A stretch of DNA of 60,874 nucleotides, taken from Kineococcus endophyticus. GTDB taxonomy: Bacteria; Actinomycetota; Actinomycetes; Actinomycetales; Kineococcaceae. The stretch is from positions 1 to 60,874 of the forward strand of contig NZ_JBFNQN010000021.1 in NCBI RefSeq assembly GCF_040796495.1, given 5' to 3'. Under the pieces are notes generated by a model. The model saw only the letters and a list, made by a program, of their open reading frames with translations, ran no database searches and had not been told where the DNA came from. The stretch's first letter is position 1. Each line of letters starts with the position of its first letter. Positions 18,129-28,558 of the stretch are shown one piece after another. The position numbers and the translations under genes were made by a program.

Positions 18129-18448
18129 GGTCCTCAGTGTCCTCCAGGCTCGAGGGAGCCGACGACCAGGGCGGCGGCTGTCCCCCGGACGCCGCAACCG
18201 CGGGGCGTCCTGCACTCGTCAACGACCGCGAGGGCCCGCGGCTTCCCCGACACGGCGGGGATCCCGGCGGCAAGCCCTTGCCCGGCGGGGATCCGTCGTG
18301 CATGATCTGCGGACCCGCGGTGCAGCGATGCACACCGCCGTGCACGGACGTGATCGTCGGTGTCGGGGCGGCGCTGCGGACAACTGAAGACACACCCATT
18401 CCACAACGGATCGTCCGGCACGTACCTGCCGGTGGAAGGACATCAACG
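18129..18448. other. Divergent intergenic region upstream of khtT-like and msiK-like genes
   Basis: These 320 bp contain only shadow frames. There are several short inverted repeats, such as TGCAGCGATGCA around 18318 and a CGGCGGGGATC direct repeat at 18254 and 18284. The ATPase ribosome binding site GGAAGGA is at 18434-18440. No gene or convincing riboswitch is visible. Confidence 0.5.
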
Positions 18449-19525
<1,077 letters not shown>

Positions 19526-19552
19526 GCGCCGACGTCGTGACCGTCTGACACC

Positions 19553-19586
19553 AGGGCCGTCACTCCCCGCGGGGAGTGGCGGCCCT
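19553..19586 (+). terminator. Hairpin terminator after the ATPase gene
   Basis: Sixteen-base arms AGGGCCGTCACTCCCC and GGGGAGTGGCGGCCCT pair with one G-U-compatible mismatch around a GC centre, 27 nt after the stop codon. Confidence 0.75.
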
Positions 19587-19628
19587 GCGTGCTGACGGGA
19601 CGGGGGCCGGGACTGAGAGGATGGACGC

Positions 19629-20897
19629 GTGAGCACCTCGACGGCGGCGTCGCTGCAGATCACCGCTGCCCGCCCGTACCCCGAACTGCTGGACCTGCCG
19701 TGGGACGTCCCGCTGGAGGAGTGGCCTGAGCACCACCTGGCCGCCCTCCCCCGCGGGATCTCGCGCCACATCGTGCGGTTCGTCAAGCTCGGGAACCGCG
19801 TGCTGGCGGTCAAGGAGACGAACGCCCCCATCGCCCACCGCGAGTACCGGATGCTGCGCCTGCTGAACCGCCTCGAGGTGCCGTCGGTGGCCCCCGTCGC
19901 GGTCATCACCGGCCGGGTCGGCCGCGACGGCGAACCCCTCAACGCGGTGCTCATCACGCGCCACCTGCAGTACTCGCTCCCGTACCGCGCGCTCTACAGC
20001 CAGACGCTGCGCCCCGACACGGCCAAGCGGGCCGTCGACGCCCTCGCGGTGCTCCTCGTCAAGCTGCACCTCACGGGTTTCTACTGGGGCGACGTGTCCC
20101 TCTCGAACGCCCTGTTCCGCCGGGACGCGGGGGCCTTCGCGGCGTACCTCGTGGACGCGGAGACCGGGGAGCTCTACGACGAGTTGTCGACCGGCCAGCG
20201 CGAGTACGACGTCGACCTGGCGCGCACGAACATCGCCGGCGAACTCATGGACGTCGTCGCGTCCAGGGCGCTCGACGCCGACATGGACGAGGTGCTGGCG
20301 ATCGCCGACCGCATCGTGTCCCGGTACCACGTGCTGTGGGCCGAACTCACCGAACCGGAGTCCTTCGAGCGCGGCGACCGCTGGCGCGTCGAGGCCCGCA
20401 TCCGCCGCCTCAACGACCTCGGGTTCGACGTCGGGGAACTGTCCATCACGACCGACATCGACGGGACGACGGTCCGCATCGAGCCGAAGGTCGTCGACGC
20501 CGGCCACCACTCCCGGCGGTTGCTGCGCCTCACCGGGTTGGACGCCGAGGAGAACCAGGCCCGGCGCCTGCTCAACGACCTCGACTCCTACACGGCGGCG
20601 AACGGCCGGCAGGGCGAGGACGAGGAGATCGTGGCCCACGACTGGGTGGCCGACGTCTTCGAACCCGTCCAGCGCGCCGTCCCCCGCGAGATGCGGGGCA
20701 AGGTCGAAGCTGCTGAACTGTTCCACGAGGTGCTCGAACACCGCTGGTACCTGTCCGAACGGGCGTCGCGCGACGTGGGCCTCGAGGAGGCCGTGAACTC
20801 CTACGTCGTGGGCGTCCTGCCCACCAAGCCCGACGAACGGGCCGTGCTGGGCGTCGACACCCAGCAGATCCCGATCGTCGACCCGGACATGTACTGA
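19629..20897 (+). CDS. DUF4032 protein with kinase-like N-terminal half
   Basis: A 422-residue protein that I recognise as the actinobacterial DUF4032 family; its function is unknown. The N-terminal half looks like the lipopolysaccharide-kinase/protein-kinase fold. It has an ATP-lysine-like VKE context, a catalytic-loop-like WGDVSLSNALF and a DFG-equivalent region YLVDAETGEL. The C-terminal half is DUF4032 proper, with RRLNDLGFDVGELS. No membrane segment or signal peptide is seen. The GTG start lies six bases after GAGGAT, a weaker version of the leaderless -10 box. The next gene follows by 42 nt in the same direction. Confidence 0.8.
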   Translation: MSTSTAASLQITAARPYPELLDLPWDVPLEEWPEHHLAALPRGISRHIVRFVKLGNRVLAVKETNAPIAHREYRMLRLLNRLEVPSVAPVAVITGRVGRDGEPLNAVLITRHLQYSLPYRALYSQTLRPDTAKRAVDALAVLLVKLHLTGFYWGDVSLSNALFRRDAGAFAAYLVDAETGELYDELSTGQREYDVDLARTNIAGELMDVVASRALDADMDEVLAIADRIVSRYHVLWAELTEPESFERGDRWRVEARIRRLNDLGFDVGELSITTDIDGTTVRIEPKVVDAGHHSRRLLRLTGLDAEENQARRLLNDLDSYTAANGRQGEDEEIVAHDWVADVFEPVQRAVPREMRGKVEAAELFHEVLEHRWYLSERASRDVGLEEAVNSYVVGVLPTKPDERAVLGVDTQQIPIVDPDMY

Positions 20898-20939
20898 GCC
20901 GAGCACCGAACCGCCACCCCGCTCCGTTGGAGGACGCTG

Positions 20940-21836
20940 TTGTCTGCTGAGAACCCCCGTGTCGTGCTGACCGGGGCGGCCGGGAAGCTCGGCCGCATCG
21001 TGCTGCGCGACCTGCTCGACCACGGTTTCTCCGTCCTCGCCCTGGACCAGGCGCCGCCGCCGGGCCTGACGGACGCCGACCTGGTGGACGGGAGGGCGCA
21101 GTTCGTCCGGATCGACCTCACCGACCACGGCGCCGTCACCGAGGCGATCACGGGACGCATCGAGGAACGCGGTGGCCCGTTCGACGGCGTCGTGCACCTC
21201 GCGGCGATCCCCGCGCCGGGCCTGGCGCCGAACGGCACGACCTTCCGCAACAACTCGGCCGCGACGTGGAACGTCTTCGACGCCGCCCGCGCCGCCGGCA
21301 TCCGCAACGTCGTGTGGGCCTCGAGCGAGACGGTCCTCGGACTGCCCTTCGACGCCGCTCCCCCGCCGTACGCGCCACTGGACGAGGAGTACCGGGTGCG
21401 CCCGGAGTCCACGTATTCCCTCGTGAAGTCGCTCGAGGAGGAGATGGCCCACCACTTCTGCCGGTGGGAGCCGGAGCTGACGATGACGGGGCTGCGGTTC
21501 TCCAACGTCATGCACGTCGAGGACTACGCGCGGTTCCCCTCGTTCGACGCCGACCCACGGCTGCGCAAGTGGAACCTGTGGGGTTACATCGACGCCCGCG
21601 ACGGGGCCCAGGCCGTGCGCAAGGCCCTGCAGCGCAGGGGGCCGGGCGTGGAGGTGTGCATCGTCGCCAACGCCGACACCGTCATGACGCGGTCCTCGGC
21701 CTCGCTCATGGCCGAGGTCTACCCGGACGTCGAGGTGCGCAAGGAACTCGCCGAGCACGAGACGCTGCTCTCGATCGACAAGGCCCGCCGCCTGCTCGGG
21801 TACGAACCCGAGCACTCCTGGCGCGACCACGTCTGA
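20940..21836 (+). CDS. NAD-dependent epimerase/dehydratase family protein
   Basis: A 298-residue extended short-chain dehydrogenase. The N-terminal TGAAGKLG is the nucleotide loop, HLAAIPAPG follows strand four, the catalytic serine is in WASSE and YSLVK is the YxxxK pair. Members act on sugar nucleotides or hexuronates, and this one is closest in feel to the uronate dehydrogenase/UDP-glucose epimerase branch; the substrate is unknown. The start is a TTG at 20940 with TTGGAGG ending 7 nt before it. It may be cotranscribed with the DUF4032 gene. A hairpin with the MarR gene beyond it follows. Confidence 0.85.
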   Translation: MSAENPRVVLTGAAGKLGRIVLRDLLDHGFSVLALDQAPPPGLTDADLVDGRAQFVRIDLTDHGAVTEAITGRIEERGGPFDGVVHLAAIPAPGLAPNGTTFRNNSAATWNVFDAARAAGIRNVVWASSETVLGLPFDAAPPPYAPLDEEYRVRPESTYSLVKSLEEEMAHHFCRWEPELTMTGLRFSNVMHVEDYARFPSFDADPRLRKWNLWGYIDARDGAQAVRKALQRRGPGVEVCIVANADTVMTRSSASLMAEVYPDVEVRKELAEHETLLSIDKARRLLGYEPEHSWRDHV

Positions 21837-21847
21837 GCACCGCCACG

Positions 21848-21889
21848 CGAGAGGGGCCCCGGGGGAACGTCACCCCGGAGCCCCTCTCG
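21848..21889. terminator. Bidirectional hairpin between epimerase and MarR genes
   Basis: Seventeen-base arms CGAGAGGGGCCCCGGGG and CCCCGGAGCCCCTCTCG have one mismatch and an 8-nt loop, between convergent genes. The CGAGAGGGGC start of the stem recurs in the hairpin at 36280. Confidence 0.8.
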
Positions 21890-21893
21890 TGCG

Positions 21894-22394
21894 TCAGACC
21901 TGGCGGGCCAGGGCGGTGGCGGCGAACTTGGCGTCCGGGTCCAGGACGTCGAGCAGCTTCACCATGACGGCGTCGAGGCGGCCGAGGTCGTCGGCGTCGA
22001 GGGGATCCAGGACGAGCTGGCGGACGCGTTCGACGTGCCCGGGCGCGGAGGCGACGACCTTGTCCCAGCCGGCGTCGGTGAGGATGGCGACCTGGCCGCG
22101 GCCGTCGCAGGGACTCTTCTCCCGGCGCACCCAGCCGTCCTTCTCCAGCCGCGACACGACGTGGGAGATGCGCGAAGGGCTGGCGTTGGAGCGGGCGCCC
22201 AGTTCGCTCATGCGCAGACTGCGGGTGGGTTCCTCGGACAGCATCGCCAGGGTCAGGTAGGCCGTCTTCGTGAGGTCGGCGTCCCGCTGCAGCTGGGCGT
22301 CGAGCGCGGCCGGGAGCAGTTCCATGAGCGCGCTGAGCCGCAGCCAGACCCGTCGTTCGTCGGAGGTCAGCCAGCGGGGGTTCTGCTCGGTCAT
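21894..22394 (-). CDS. MarR-family transcriptional regulator
   Basis: A 166-residue winged-helix regulator. LRMSELGARSNASPSRISHVV is the recognition helix region, followed by the wing CDGRGQVAILTDAG. MarR proteins bind as dimers and usually respond to small aromatic or redox-active ligands; the ligand here is unknown. The ATG at 22394 follows a TACGAT box by six bases, so the transcript is probably leaderless. It ends against the epimerase gene across a shared hairpin. The amino-sugar kinase gene ends 61 nt upstream in the same direction. Confidence 0.88.
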   Translation of the reverse strand: MTEQNPRWLTSDERRVWLRLSALMELLPAALDAQLQRDADLTKTAYLTLAMLSEEPTRSLRMSELGARSNASPSRISHVVSRLEKDGWVRREKSPCDGRGQVAILTDAGWDKVVASAPGHVERVRQLVLDPLDADDLGRLDAVMVKLLDVLDPDAKFAATALARQV

Positions 22395-22400
22395 CCCGCG

Positions 22401-22406
22401 ATCGTA
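22401..22406 (-). promoter_or_regulatory. Predicted -10 box of leaderless marR transcript
   Basis: Minus-strand TACGAT, six bases before the ATG at 22394. The direct repeat ATCTGC (two copies, 10 nt apart) just upstream, on the same strand, may be an operator. Confidence 0.55.
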
Positions 22407-22455
22407 GCAGATAGTTGCAGATTGAAATACCTTCGGCGCCCCGTCGCCGCGCCGC

Positions 22456-23478
22456 TCAGTGTGCCACGCCCCCCGTCGCGTCGACCACCACGGCGACCGT
22501 GGCCTCCACCCGGGCCAGGGAGTCCTCGGACAGCGGCCGCCCGGCCAACCGCGCGGCCAGCAGAGCCGCGCCCCGGGACGGTTCGAACCGGGGCGAGCGC
22601 ACGTCGTACCCGCCCAGCGCCGACAACCTCCGGGCGAAACCCTCGGCCACCTCCGGGACGGCGAGGACCCCGCCGGACCGCGACACCGGGACGACCGCGT
22701 CGTCGGGGAAACCCGCACGGGCCCGCACCGCGACGACGAGGTCCACGAGTTCGGCGGCGGCCTCCTCGAGCACACCCGCGGCGACGGCGTCCCCGCGCCG
22801 GGCCGCCTCGACGAGCGGACGGGACAACGCCGCGACCTCCCGCCGGGAGCGGCGCCAGCGGTTGAGGACGACGTCGACGAGTTCCAGGTCGGTGCTCAGG
22901 GCGAGGTGCTCGCGCAGGACGTCCAGCAGCGGACCCGGGGCCCGGCGGCCGTCGCTCATCCGCGAGAACTCCTGCAGGGCCCGCAGACCGAGCCAGTGCC
23001 CGGACCCCTCGTCCCCGAACCCCTCACCCCAGCCCCCCACCCGGGCGGCGCGCGACCCGTTGCGGCCGTAGGCGATGGACCCCGTGCCGCTGACGACGCC
23101 GATGCCGTCGATCCCGCCGAGGGAGCCGGCCCAGCCGGCCACGACGTCGTTGTCGACGGCGTACCGGTCGTGACCGAGCAGGTCGGCGGGCAGGGCGTCG
23201 AGGACGGGGACGTCTGCGGCCACCTCGCCGTAGGCGGGCAGGCCGAAGAACGCGTGGGTCAGCTCGCCCGGGGCGGTGCCCGCCAGCTCGCACACCGTGG
23301 TGACGGCCGCGGACAGCACGTCGCGGGTGACGTCGGTCGTCCCGTCGCCCTCGAGGTGGTAGCAGCTCGGCGCCACCAGTTCGGCGAGGACGGAGCCCTC
23401 CTGCGTCAGGACGCAGAGCGCCGTCTTCGTGCCGCCGCCGTCGACGCCGAGGAACACCCCGGCGGGCGCGGCGCTCAC
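22456..23478 (-). CDS. BadF/BadG-family kinase, probable N-acetylglucosamine kinase
   Basis: A 340-residue ATPase of the ASKHA fold. FLGVDGGGTKTALCV near the N-terminus is the phosphate-1 loop, and VVSGTGSIAYGRN is the phosphate-2 loop. WGEGFGDEGSGHWLG is characteristic of the BadF/N-acetylglucosamine kinase group. It likely phosphorylates an amino sugar such as N-acetylglucosamine. The GTG start at 23478 overlaps the SIS-protein stop by 4 nt, so the two form an operon for amino-sugar or related sugar use. Confidence 0.85.
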   Translation of the reverse strand: MSAAPAGVFLGVDGGGTKTALCVLTQEGSVLAELVAPSCYHLEGDGTTDVTRDVLSAAVTTVCELAGTAPGELTHAFFGLPAYGEVAADVPVLDALPADLLGHDRYAVDNDVVAGWAGSLGGIDGIGVVSGTGSIAYGRNGSRAARVGGWGEGFGDEGSGHWLGLRALQEFSRMSDGRRAPGPLLDVLREHLALSTDLELVDVVLNRWRRSRREVAALSRPLVEAARRGDAVAAGVLEEAAAELVDLVVAVRARAGFPDDAVVPVSRSGGVLAVPEVAEGFARRLSALGGYDVRSPRFEPSRGAALLAARLAGRPLSEDSLARVEATVAVVVDATGGVAH

Positions 23479-24584
23479 GGCTGCCACGGGTGGACGGTGA
23501 CCCCCTGGACGACCCGGTTCACCTCCCCGCCGGGGAACGGGTCGTCCGGTGTCCCGGGGCCGGCGAGGGCGAACCGCAGGGCGAGCAGCTGGGCGGTGAC
23601 GGCCGCGGGCAGGGCGCGCAGGTCGTCCGGGACGCCGTCGGGCAGCGCCGGGTCGACGACGAGGACGTCGCGCTCGCCGAGCGCCGCGCGCAGTTCGGCG
23701 GCGATGTCGTCGTCGTACCGCCGGGTGTACGCGTCGCCGGACCGGAACACGACCGCCAGGGTCCCCGCGCGCAGGAACGACTTCGGGCCGTGGCGGACGC
23801 CGAGCGCCGTGTCGTGCAACCCCACGACGGCGCCCGCGGTCAGTTCGAGGAGCTTGAGCGAGGCCTCCCGCGCCAGCCCGGCGAGGGGGCCGCTGCCCAG
23901 CAGCACGACGCGGTCGTGGCCGCGGGCGGCGACGGCGGCGAGCTCCCCCGCCGACCGCAGGGCCGTCTCGGCGGCGGCGCAGAGCTCGGCGACGGGAACC
24001 GGTGCGCCCGGGGCCAGCAGCAGCCGGGCGGCGAGCAGCATCGAGGTGAAGCTCGAGGTCATCGCGAACCCGCGGTCGTTCGTCGCTGGGGGCAGCACGA
24101 CGACGCGGGCGTCCGCGCGGCTGGCGAGCGCCGCGGCCAGCCGGCCGTCCGCGTTGCAGGTGACGACGAGGTGGTGGACCTCCTCCAGCGCGGCGTCCGC
24201 GACCGCGGCGGCGGCCACGCTCTCCGGGCTGTCGCCGGACCGGGCGAAGGAGACGAGCAGCGTCGGCCGCCCGGGCAGCGTCCCGGCGGGATCGGCGAGC
24301 AGGTCCGTTGTCGCGACGGCCTCGACGGCTCGGCCGAGCAGGCGGGTCAGCGCGGGCGCGAGCACCTGCCCGACGAACGCGGACGTGCCCGCCCCCGTGA
24401 GGACGACGCGCAGGTCCTCGCGGGCCAGCAGGGGCGCCAGCCAGGACGCCGTCGCGTGGTCCCCGCCGACGAGGTCGGCCACCTCCGGCCACAGGCCGGG
24501 TTGCTGGGCGATCTCCGTCGCCGTGTGGCCGGCGCCGCGGGCGCGGAGCCCGTCGAGCTCACCGTCGGGGAAGCGGGGGGTCAC
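23475..24584 (-). CDS. SIS-domain sugar isomerase/deaminase (AgaS/GlmS-C type)
   Basis: A 369-residue protein with two sugar-isomerase (SIS) domains. The first contains VVLTGAGTSAFVGQ and SFARSGDSPES; the second contains VVLLGSGPLAGLAREASLKL and the conserved LGVRHGPKSF loop. This architecture is that of AgaS and the isomerase half of GlmS, which interconvert amino-sugar and ketose phosphates. It has no glutaminase domain. Coupled translation with the kinase gene suggests that it processes the kinase product. The start is GTG at 24584. A galactosamine- or glucosamine-phosphate substrate is inference. Confidence 0.85.
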   Translation of the reverse strand: MTPRFPDGELDGLRARGAGHTATEIAQQPGLWPEVADLVGGDHATASWLAPLLAREDLRVVLTGAGTSAFVGQVLAPALTRLLGRAVEAVATTDLLADPAGTLPGRPTLLVSFARSGDSPESVAAAAVADAALEEVHHLVVTCNADGRLAAALASRADARVVVLPPATNDRGFAMTSSFTSMLLAARLLLAPGAPVPVAELCAAAETALRSAGELAAVAARGHDRVVLLGSGPLAGLAREASLKLLELTAGAVVGLHDTALGVRHGPKSFLRAGTLAVVFRSGDAYTRRYDDDIAAELRAALGERDVLVVDPALPDGVPDDLRALPAAVTAQLLALRFALAGPGTPDDPFPGGEVNRVVQGVTVHPWQP

Positions 24585-24624
24585 GTCGGCTCCTCGGGAC
24601 TGCGGGGGGGTGGGAGGGTGCGGG

Positions 24625-25011
24625 TCAGGACCGGAGGAACTCGGCGAGGTCGTCGACGGTGCGGACCACGACGGCCCCGTCGCGCAGGTCGGCCGGCAGG
24701 TCCGCCAGCAGCGCCTCGTCCGGTACGGCCACGGGCGGGTCGGTGGGCGCCAGCACGGCCCCCGCGGCGCGCGCGAGGTCCAGGACGAAGCGCAGCACCT
24801 CGTCCTCTCCGTCGAGCTCGACCATGAGCGAGTCGAACGGTTCGCCGTACCCGTACACGTCGGCCGACCCGTCGGGCGTCTCGACGCGGACGAAGAGGTG
24901 CTCCGGGTCGCGTTCGGAGGCCAGCGGTTCCACGACGGCCCGGACGGCCGCCGGGTCCAGCGGGACCTCGGCGCCGCCGGACCACCGCGTGAGGAAGACG
25001 TCCAGGCTCAC
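24625..25011 (-). CDS. Conserved-looking small protein of unknown function
   Basis: A 128-residue acidic soluble protein with no family that I recognise. It is rich in Asp and Glu, with repeated (V/L)xxDLxxFLRS-type segments, and has no signal peptide, membrane helix or cysteine. It is very likely real: its GTG start at 25011 overlaps the rlmB stop as GTGA, it has the high GC third-position pattern of its neighbours, and it ends cleanly. It is the last gene of cysS-rlmB-orf. Confidence 0.65.
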   Translation of the reverse strand: MSLDVFLTRWSGGAEVPLDPAAVRAVVEPLASERDPEHLFVRVETPDGSADVYGYGEPFDSLMVELDGEDEVLRFVLDLARAAGAVLAPTDPPVAVPDEALLADLPADLRDGAVVVRTVDDLAEFLRS

Positions 25012-25973
25012 CGGTGGCGCGCGACCTCGTAGAGGGCGATGCCCGCGGCGACACCGGCGTTGAGGGACTCGACAGCCGCGGCCATCGGGATGCTCACGAC
25101 CTGGTCGCACTTCTCCCGGACCAGGCGGGACAGCCCCGCCCCCTCGGCACCGACGACGACGACGAGCGGGCCGTCGGCCAGGCGCAGCTCGGGCAGGTCG
25201 ACGTCCCCGTCGGCGTCGAGGCCGACGACGAACAACCCCGCCTTCTGGTACTCCTCGATCGCGCGGACGAGGTTCGTCGCGCGGGCGACGGGGACGCGGG
25301 CGGCGGCGCCGGCCGACGTCTTCCACGCCGAGGCCGTCATGCCCGCCGCGCGCCGTTCGGGCACGACGACGCCGTTCCCGCCGAAGGCCGCGACGGACCG
25401 GACGACGGCTCCGAGGTTGCGCGGGTCCGTGACCCCGTCGAGCGCCACGACGAGGGCCGGGCGCCCGGAGTCGGCGGCGGAGTCGAGCAGGTCCATCGGG
25501 TGCTTGTACGCGTACGGCGGCACGGTGGCCGCCACGCCCTGGTGGACGGCGTTCTCGGTGAACCGGTCGAGGTCCTGCCGCGAGGCCTCCAGCAGCGGGA
25601 TGCCCCGGTTGCCGGCCGCGGCGAGGATCTCCTTGACGCGGTCGTCGGTCTCGATGCGGGAGGCGACGTAGATGCCCGTGATGGGCAGTTCCGCGCGCAG
25701 CGCCTCGACGATGGAGTTCCGGCCTGCGATCCACTCCGTCTCACCGGACGCCTTGCGGCGCACCGGAGGACGACCCCCCGGACGGGCGTTGGTCGTCACC
25801 GCGCGGTGGGCGGCCTTCTTCGCCGCCTTGGCCGCGGGGTGGTACGGGCGGTCGCTCGCCTTCGGCGTCGGGCCCTTGCCCTCCAGGGACCGGCGGTTCT
25901 TGCCGCCGCTGCCCGCGGTGGGGCCCTTCTTGCCCTTGCTGACCGCGCCGCGGCGCTGGCTGTTCCCTGCCAC
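25008..25973 (-). CDS. rlmB: 23S rRNA 2'-O-ribose methyltransferase, RlmB/TrmH family
   Basis: Methylates the 2'-OH of a guanosine in 23S rRNA (G2251 in E. coli), a housekeeping step in ribosome maturation. The 321-residue protein starts with a basic, lysine-rich tail of about 75 residues and an L30-like RNA-binding domain from about residue 80. The SPOUT knot domain carries the three family motifs: [25 protein letters not shown] and [18 protein letters not shown]. The GTG start at 25973 shares one base with the cysS stop, so the two are coupled, the usual actinobacterial order. Confidence 0.92.
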   Translation of the reverse strand: MAGNSQRRGAVSKGKKGPTAGSGGKNRRSLEGKGPTPKASDRPYHPAAKAAKKAAHRAVTTNARPGGRPPVRRKASGETEWIAGRNSIVEALRAELPITGIYVASRIETDDRVKEILAAAGNRGIPLLEASRQDLDRFTENAVHQGVAATVPPYAYKHPMDLLDSAADSGRPALVVALDGVTDPRNLGAVVRSVAAFGGNGVVVPERRAAGMTASAWKTSAGAAARVPVARATNLVRAIEEYQKAGLFVVGLDADGDVDLPELRLADGPLVVVVGAEGAGLSRLVREKCDQVVSIPMAAAVESLNAGVAAGIALYEVARHR

Positions 25974-27391
25974 TACTGCTCACCTTCCAGGACCCACCGG
26001 GCTCCGGTGGGCGTGTCCTCGATCACGATGCCCGCGTCCTTGAGGGAGTCGCGGACCGCGTCGGCGGTCGCGAAGTCCCGGGCGGCGCGGGCGGCCGCCC
26101 TCTGGTCCAGCTGGGCGCGCACGAGGACGTCGAGTGCCGCCCGCGCCCCGTCGGACCCACCGGCCTGCTCCACCCAGGGGTGGGCGAACGGGTCCAGTCC
26201 GAGCACGTCGAGCCCGGCGCGCACGTGCTCCAGCGCCGTCCGCAGCGCCGCGTCGTCCCCGGCCGCGAGGGCCGAGTTCCCGGCCCGCGCGGTGTCGTGC
26301 AGGACGGCGAGCGCCGCCGGCGTCGCGAGGTCGTCGTCCATCGCCGCGGCGAACGCGTCCGGCACCTGCCCGGCCTCCCCCGCCGACCCGAGCCGCTCGG
26401 CCGCCCGGCGGACGAAACCCTCCAGCCGCGAGTACGCGGCCTCGGACTCGGTGAGGGAGCCCTCCGACCACTCCAGGTGCGTCCGGTAGTGCCCGGAGAC
26501 GAGGTAGTAGCGCAGGACGACCGCGCGGTGGCTGCGCAGCAGGTGCGGGATCCCCAGGACGTTGCCGAGCGACTTGCTCATCTTCTCGCCGGACATCGTC
26601 ACGAAGTAGTTGTGCAGCCAGAAGTTGGCGAACCCGTCGCCCGCCGCGCGCGACTGCGCCTGCTCGTTCTCGTGGTGCGGGAAGCGCAGGTCCAGACCGC
26701 CGCCGTGGATGTCGAAGCGCGGGCCGAGGTAGCGCCCGATCATCGCCGAGCACTCCAGGTGCCAGCCGGGCCGGCCCCGTCCCCAGGGGGTGGCCCAGGA
26801 CGCCGTGGCGGGCTCGCCGGGTTTCGTGCCCTTCCAGAGCGCGAAGTCGCGCGGGTCGCGCTTGCCGCGGGGGTCGGCGTCGGTGGCCGGTTCCATGTCG
26901 TCGAGGCGCTGGTGCGTCAGCTCGCCGTAGGCGGGCCAGGAGCGGACGTCGAAGTAGACGTCGCCGGAGCCGTCCTGCGCCGCGTAGGCGTGACCCCGGG
27001 TGATCAGCCGGTCGATGAGCTCGACCATCTCGGGGACGTGCCCGGTGGCGCGGGGTTCTACCGTGGCCGGCAGGACGCCGAGGGCGTCGTACGCGGCGGC
27101 GAACTCGCGCTCGTAGCGGTAGGCGTGGGCCCACCACTCGTCCCCGGCCTCGGCGGCCTTGGTGAGGATCTTGTCGTCGATGTCGGTGACGTTGCGCACG
27201 GCCGTCACGCGCAGGCCGGAGCGTTCCAGCCAGCGGCGCAGGACGTCGAAGACGACCTGGCTGCGGACGTGACCGAGGTGGGGGGACCCCTGCGGCGTGG
27301 GGCCGCAGACGTACATGCCGACCTGCCCGGGGACGAGCGGCGCGAACTCGCGCACCGCGCCGGCGGCGCTGTCGTGCAGGTGGAGGGTCAC
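25973..27391 (-). CDS. cysS: Cysteinyl-tRNA synthetase
   Basis: Charges tRNA-Cys with cysteine. The 472-residue class I enzyme has zinc ligand C29 (YVCGPTP), the HIGH-type motif PHLGH at 37-41, further zinc ligands in WHLECSAM and HHENE, and KMSKSLGN. The relative MshC (mycothiol cysteine ligase) is shorter, and the full C-terminal anticodon-binding part is present here, so I call it CysS. The GTG start at 27391 follows TAGCCT by seven bases, predicting a leaderless transcript. It is divergent from mscR with only 57 nt between start codons. Confidence 0.93.
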   Translation of the reverse strand: MTLHLHDSAAGAVREFAPLVPGQVGMYVCGPTPQGSPHLGHVRSQVVFDVLRRWLERSGLRVTAVRNVTDIDDKILTKAAEAGDEWWAHAYRYEREFAAAYDALGVLPATVEPRATGHVPEMVELIDRLITRGHAYAAQDGSGDVYFDVRSWPAYGELTHQRLDDMEPATDADPRGKRDPRDFALWKGTKPGEPATASWATPWGRGRPGWHLECSAMIGRYLGPRFDIHGGGLDLRFPHHENEQAQSRAAGDGFANFWLHNYFVTMSGEKMSKSLGNVLGIPHLLRSHRAVVLRYYLVSGHYRTHLEWSEGSLTESEAAYSRLEGFVRRAAERLGSAGEAGQVPDAFAAAMDDDLATPAALAVLHDTARAGNSALAAGDDAALRTALEHVRAGLDVLGLDPFAHPWVEQAGGSDGARAALDVLVRAQLDQRAAARAARDFATADAVRDSLKDAGIVIEDTPTGARWVLEGEQ

Positions 27392-27398
27392 GGGCTCC

Positions 27399-27404
27399 AG
27401 GCTA
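27399..27404 (-). promoter_or_regulatory. Predicted -10 box of leaderless cysS transcript
   Basis: Minus-strand TAGCCT, seven bases before the GTG at 27391. It is back to back with the mscR box at 27436. Confidence 0.5.
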
Positions 27405-27435
27405 CCGGCGGCTCGACCGTGTCCGGGCGCGTCGT

Positions 27436-27441
27436 TAGGGT
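27436..27441 (+). promoter_or_regulatory. Predicted -10 box of leaderless mscR transcript
   Basis: TAGGGT seven bases before the ATG at 27449. Confidence 0.5.
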
Positions 27442-27448
27442 CGCCGCC

Positions 27449-28558
27449 ATGGCCTGGACCGTTCCCGCAGTCATCTCCCGCACCAAGGGCGCACCCGTCG
27501 AGACCGTCGACATCGTGGTGCCCGAACCCGTCGCCGGCGAGGTCGTCGTGGACGTCGCCGCGTGCGGCGTCTGCCACACCGACCTGCACTACCGCGAGGG
27601 GGGCATCAACGACGACTACCCCTTCCTGCTCGGCCACGAGGCCGCGGGCACCGTCTCGGCCGTCGGCGACGGCGTCACGCACCTCGCCGTGGGTGACCCG
27701 GTCGTCCTGAACTGGCGCGCCGTCTGCGGGCAGTGCCGCGCCTGCAAGCGGGGCCGGCCGCAGTACTGCTTCGCCACCCACAACGCGACGCAGTCGATGA
27801 CGCTCACCGACGGCACCCCCCTGTCCCCCGCCCTGGGCATCGGCGCCTTCACCCCCAAGACGCTCGTCGCCGCCGGGCAGGCCACGAAGATCGACACCTC
27901 GGTGCTCGGCGACAGCTGGGACCCGGCCGTCGCGGGCCTGCTGGGCTGCGGTGTCATGGCCGGCATCGGCGCCGCCGTCAACACCGCCCCCGTCCAGCGC
28001 GGCGACACCGTCGCCGTCATCGGCTGCGGCGGCGTCGGGTGCGCGGCCGTCGCCGGCGCCGTCCTGGCCGGGGCCCGCCGCGTCATCGCCGTCGACATCG
28101 ACGACAAGAAGCTGGCGTGGGCGCAGAAGCTGGGTGCCACGCACACCGTGAACTCCGCCGGTCTGGACGAGGCCGGGGTCGTCGCGGCCATCGCCGAGCT
28201 GACCGACTCCTTCGGCGCCGACGTCGTCATCGACGCCGTGGGCCGGCCCGAGACGTGGCGGCAGGCGTTCTACGGCCGCGACCTGGCCGGGACCGTCGTC
28301 CTCGTCGGGGTGCCGACGCCGGAGATGACGCTGGAGGTGCCGCTGCTCGACGTCTTCGGGCGCGGCGGGGCGCTGAAGTCGTCCTGGTACGGCGACTGCC
28401 TGCCCGAGCGGGACTTCCCGCAGCTGCTGGAACTGCACGCCGCGGGCCGGTTGCCGCTGGACGCGTTCGTGTCCGAGCGCATCGGGCTGGACGACGTGGA
28501 GGAGGCGTTCGCCACGATGAAGAGCGGCGACGTGCTGCGTTCGGTGGTGGTCTTCTGA
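27449..28558 (+). CDS. S-(hydroxymethyl)mycothiol dehydrogenase
   Basis: Oxidises the formaldehyde-mycothiol adduct, the actinobacterial counterpart of glutathione-dependent formaldehyde dehydrogenase; it may also reduce S-nitrosomycothiol. The 369-residue MDR protein has catalytic zinc residues in [12 protein letters not shown] (C39, C42) and GHEAAG, four structural-zinc cysteines in [15 protein letters not shown], and the cofactor loop [19 protein letters not shown] and [15 protein letters not shown] are typical of MscR. Start chosen at the ATG at 27449, seven bases after TAGGGT. It is coupled to a metallo-beta-lactamase-fold partner, the usual pairing. Confidence 0.92.
   Translation: MAWTVPAVISRTKGAPVETVDIVVPEPVAGEVVVDVAACGVCHTDLHYREGGINDDYPFLLGHEAAGTVSAVGDGVTHLAVGDPVVLNWRAVCGQCRACKRGRPQYCFATHNATQSMTLTDGTPLSPALGIGAFTPKTLVAAGQATKIDTSVLGDSWDPAVAGLLGCGVMAGIGAAVNTAPVQRGDTVAVIGCGGVGCAAVAGAVLAGARRVIAVDIDDKKLAWAQKLGATHTVNSAGLDEAGVVAAIAELTDSFGADVVIDAVGRPETWRQAFYGRDLAGTVVLVGVPTPEMTLEVPLLDVFGRGGALKSSWYGDCLPERDFPQLLELHAAGRLPLDAFVSERIGLDDVEEAFATMKSGDVLRSVVVF

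Noticed and set aside
18134-18421. A 95-residue minus-strand frame in the msiK upstream region
   Set aside because: It has Cys/Arg/Pro-rich random composition, lies across the regulatory spacer and has no ribosome binding site.
22456-24492. A longer kinase protein extending through the SIS gene
   Set aside because: Similarity begins exactly at the GTG at 23478, which overlaps the SIS stop codon; the extension is antisense-like composition.
25973-27391. MshC, the mycothiol cysteine ligase, instead of CysS
   Set aside because: Length, full C-terminal region and coupling to rlmB fit CysS; mshC should lie elsewhere.
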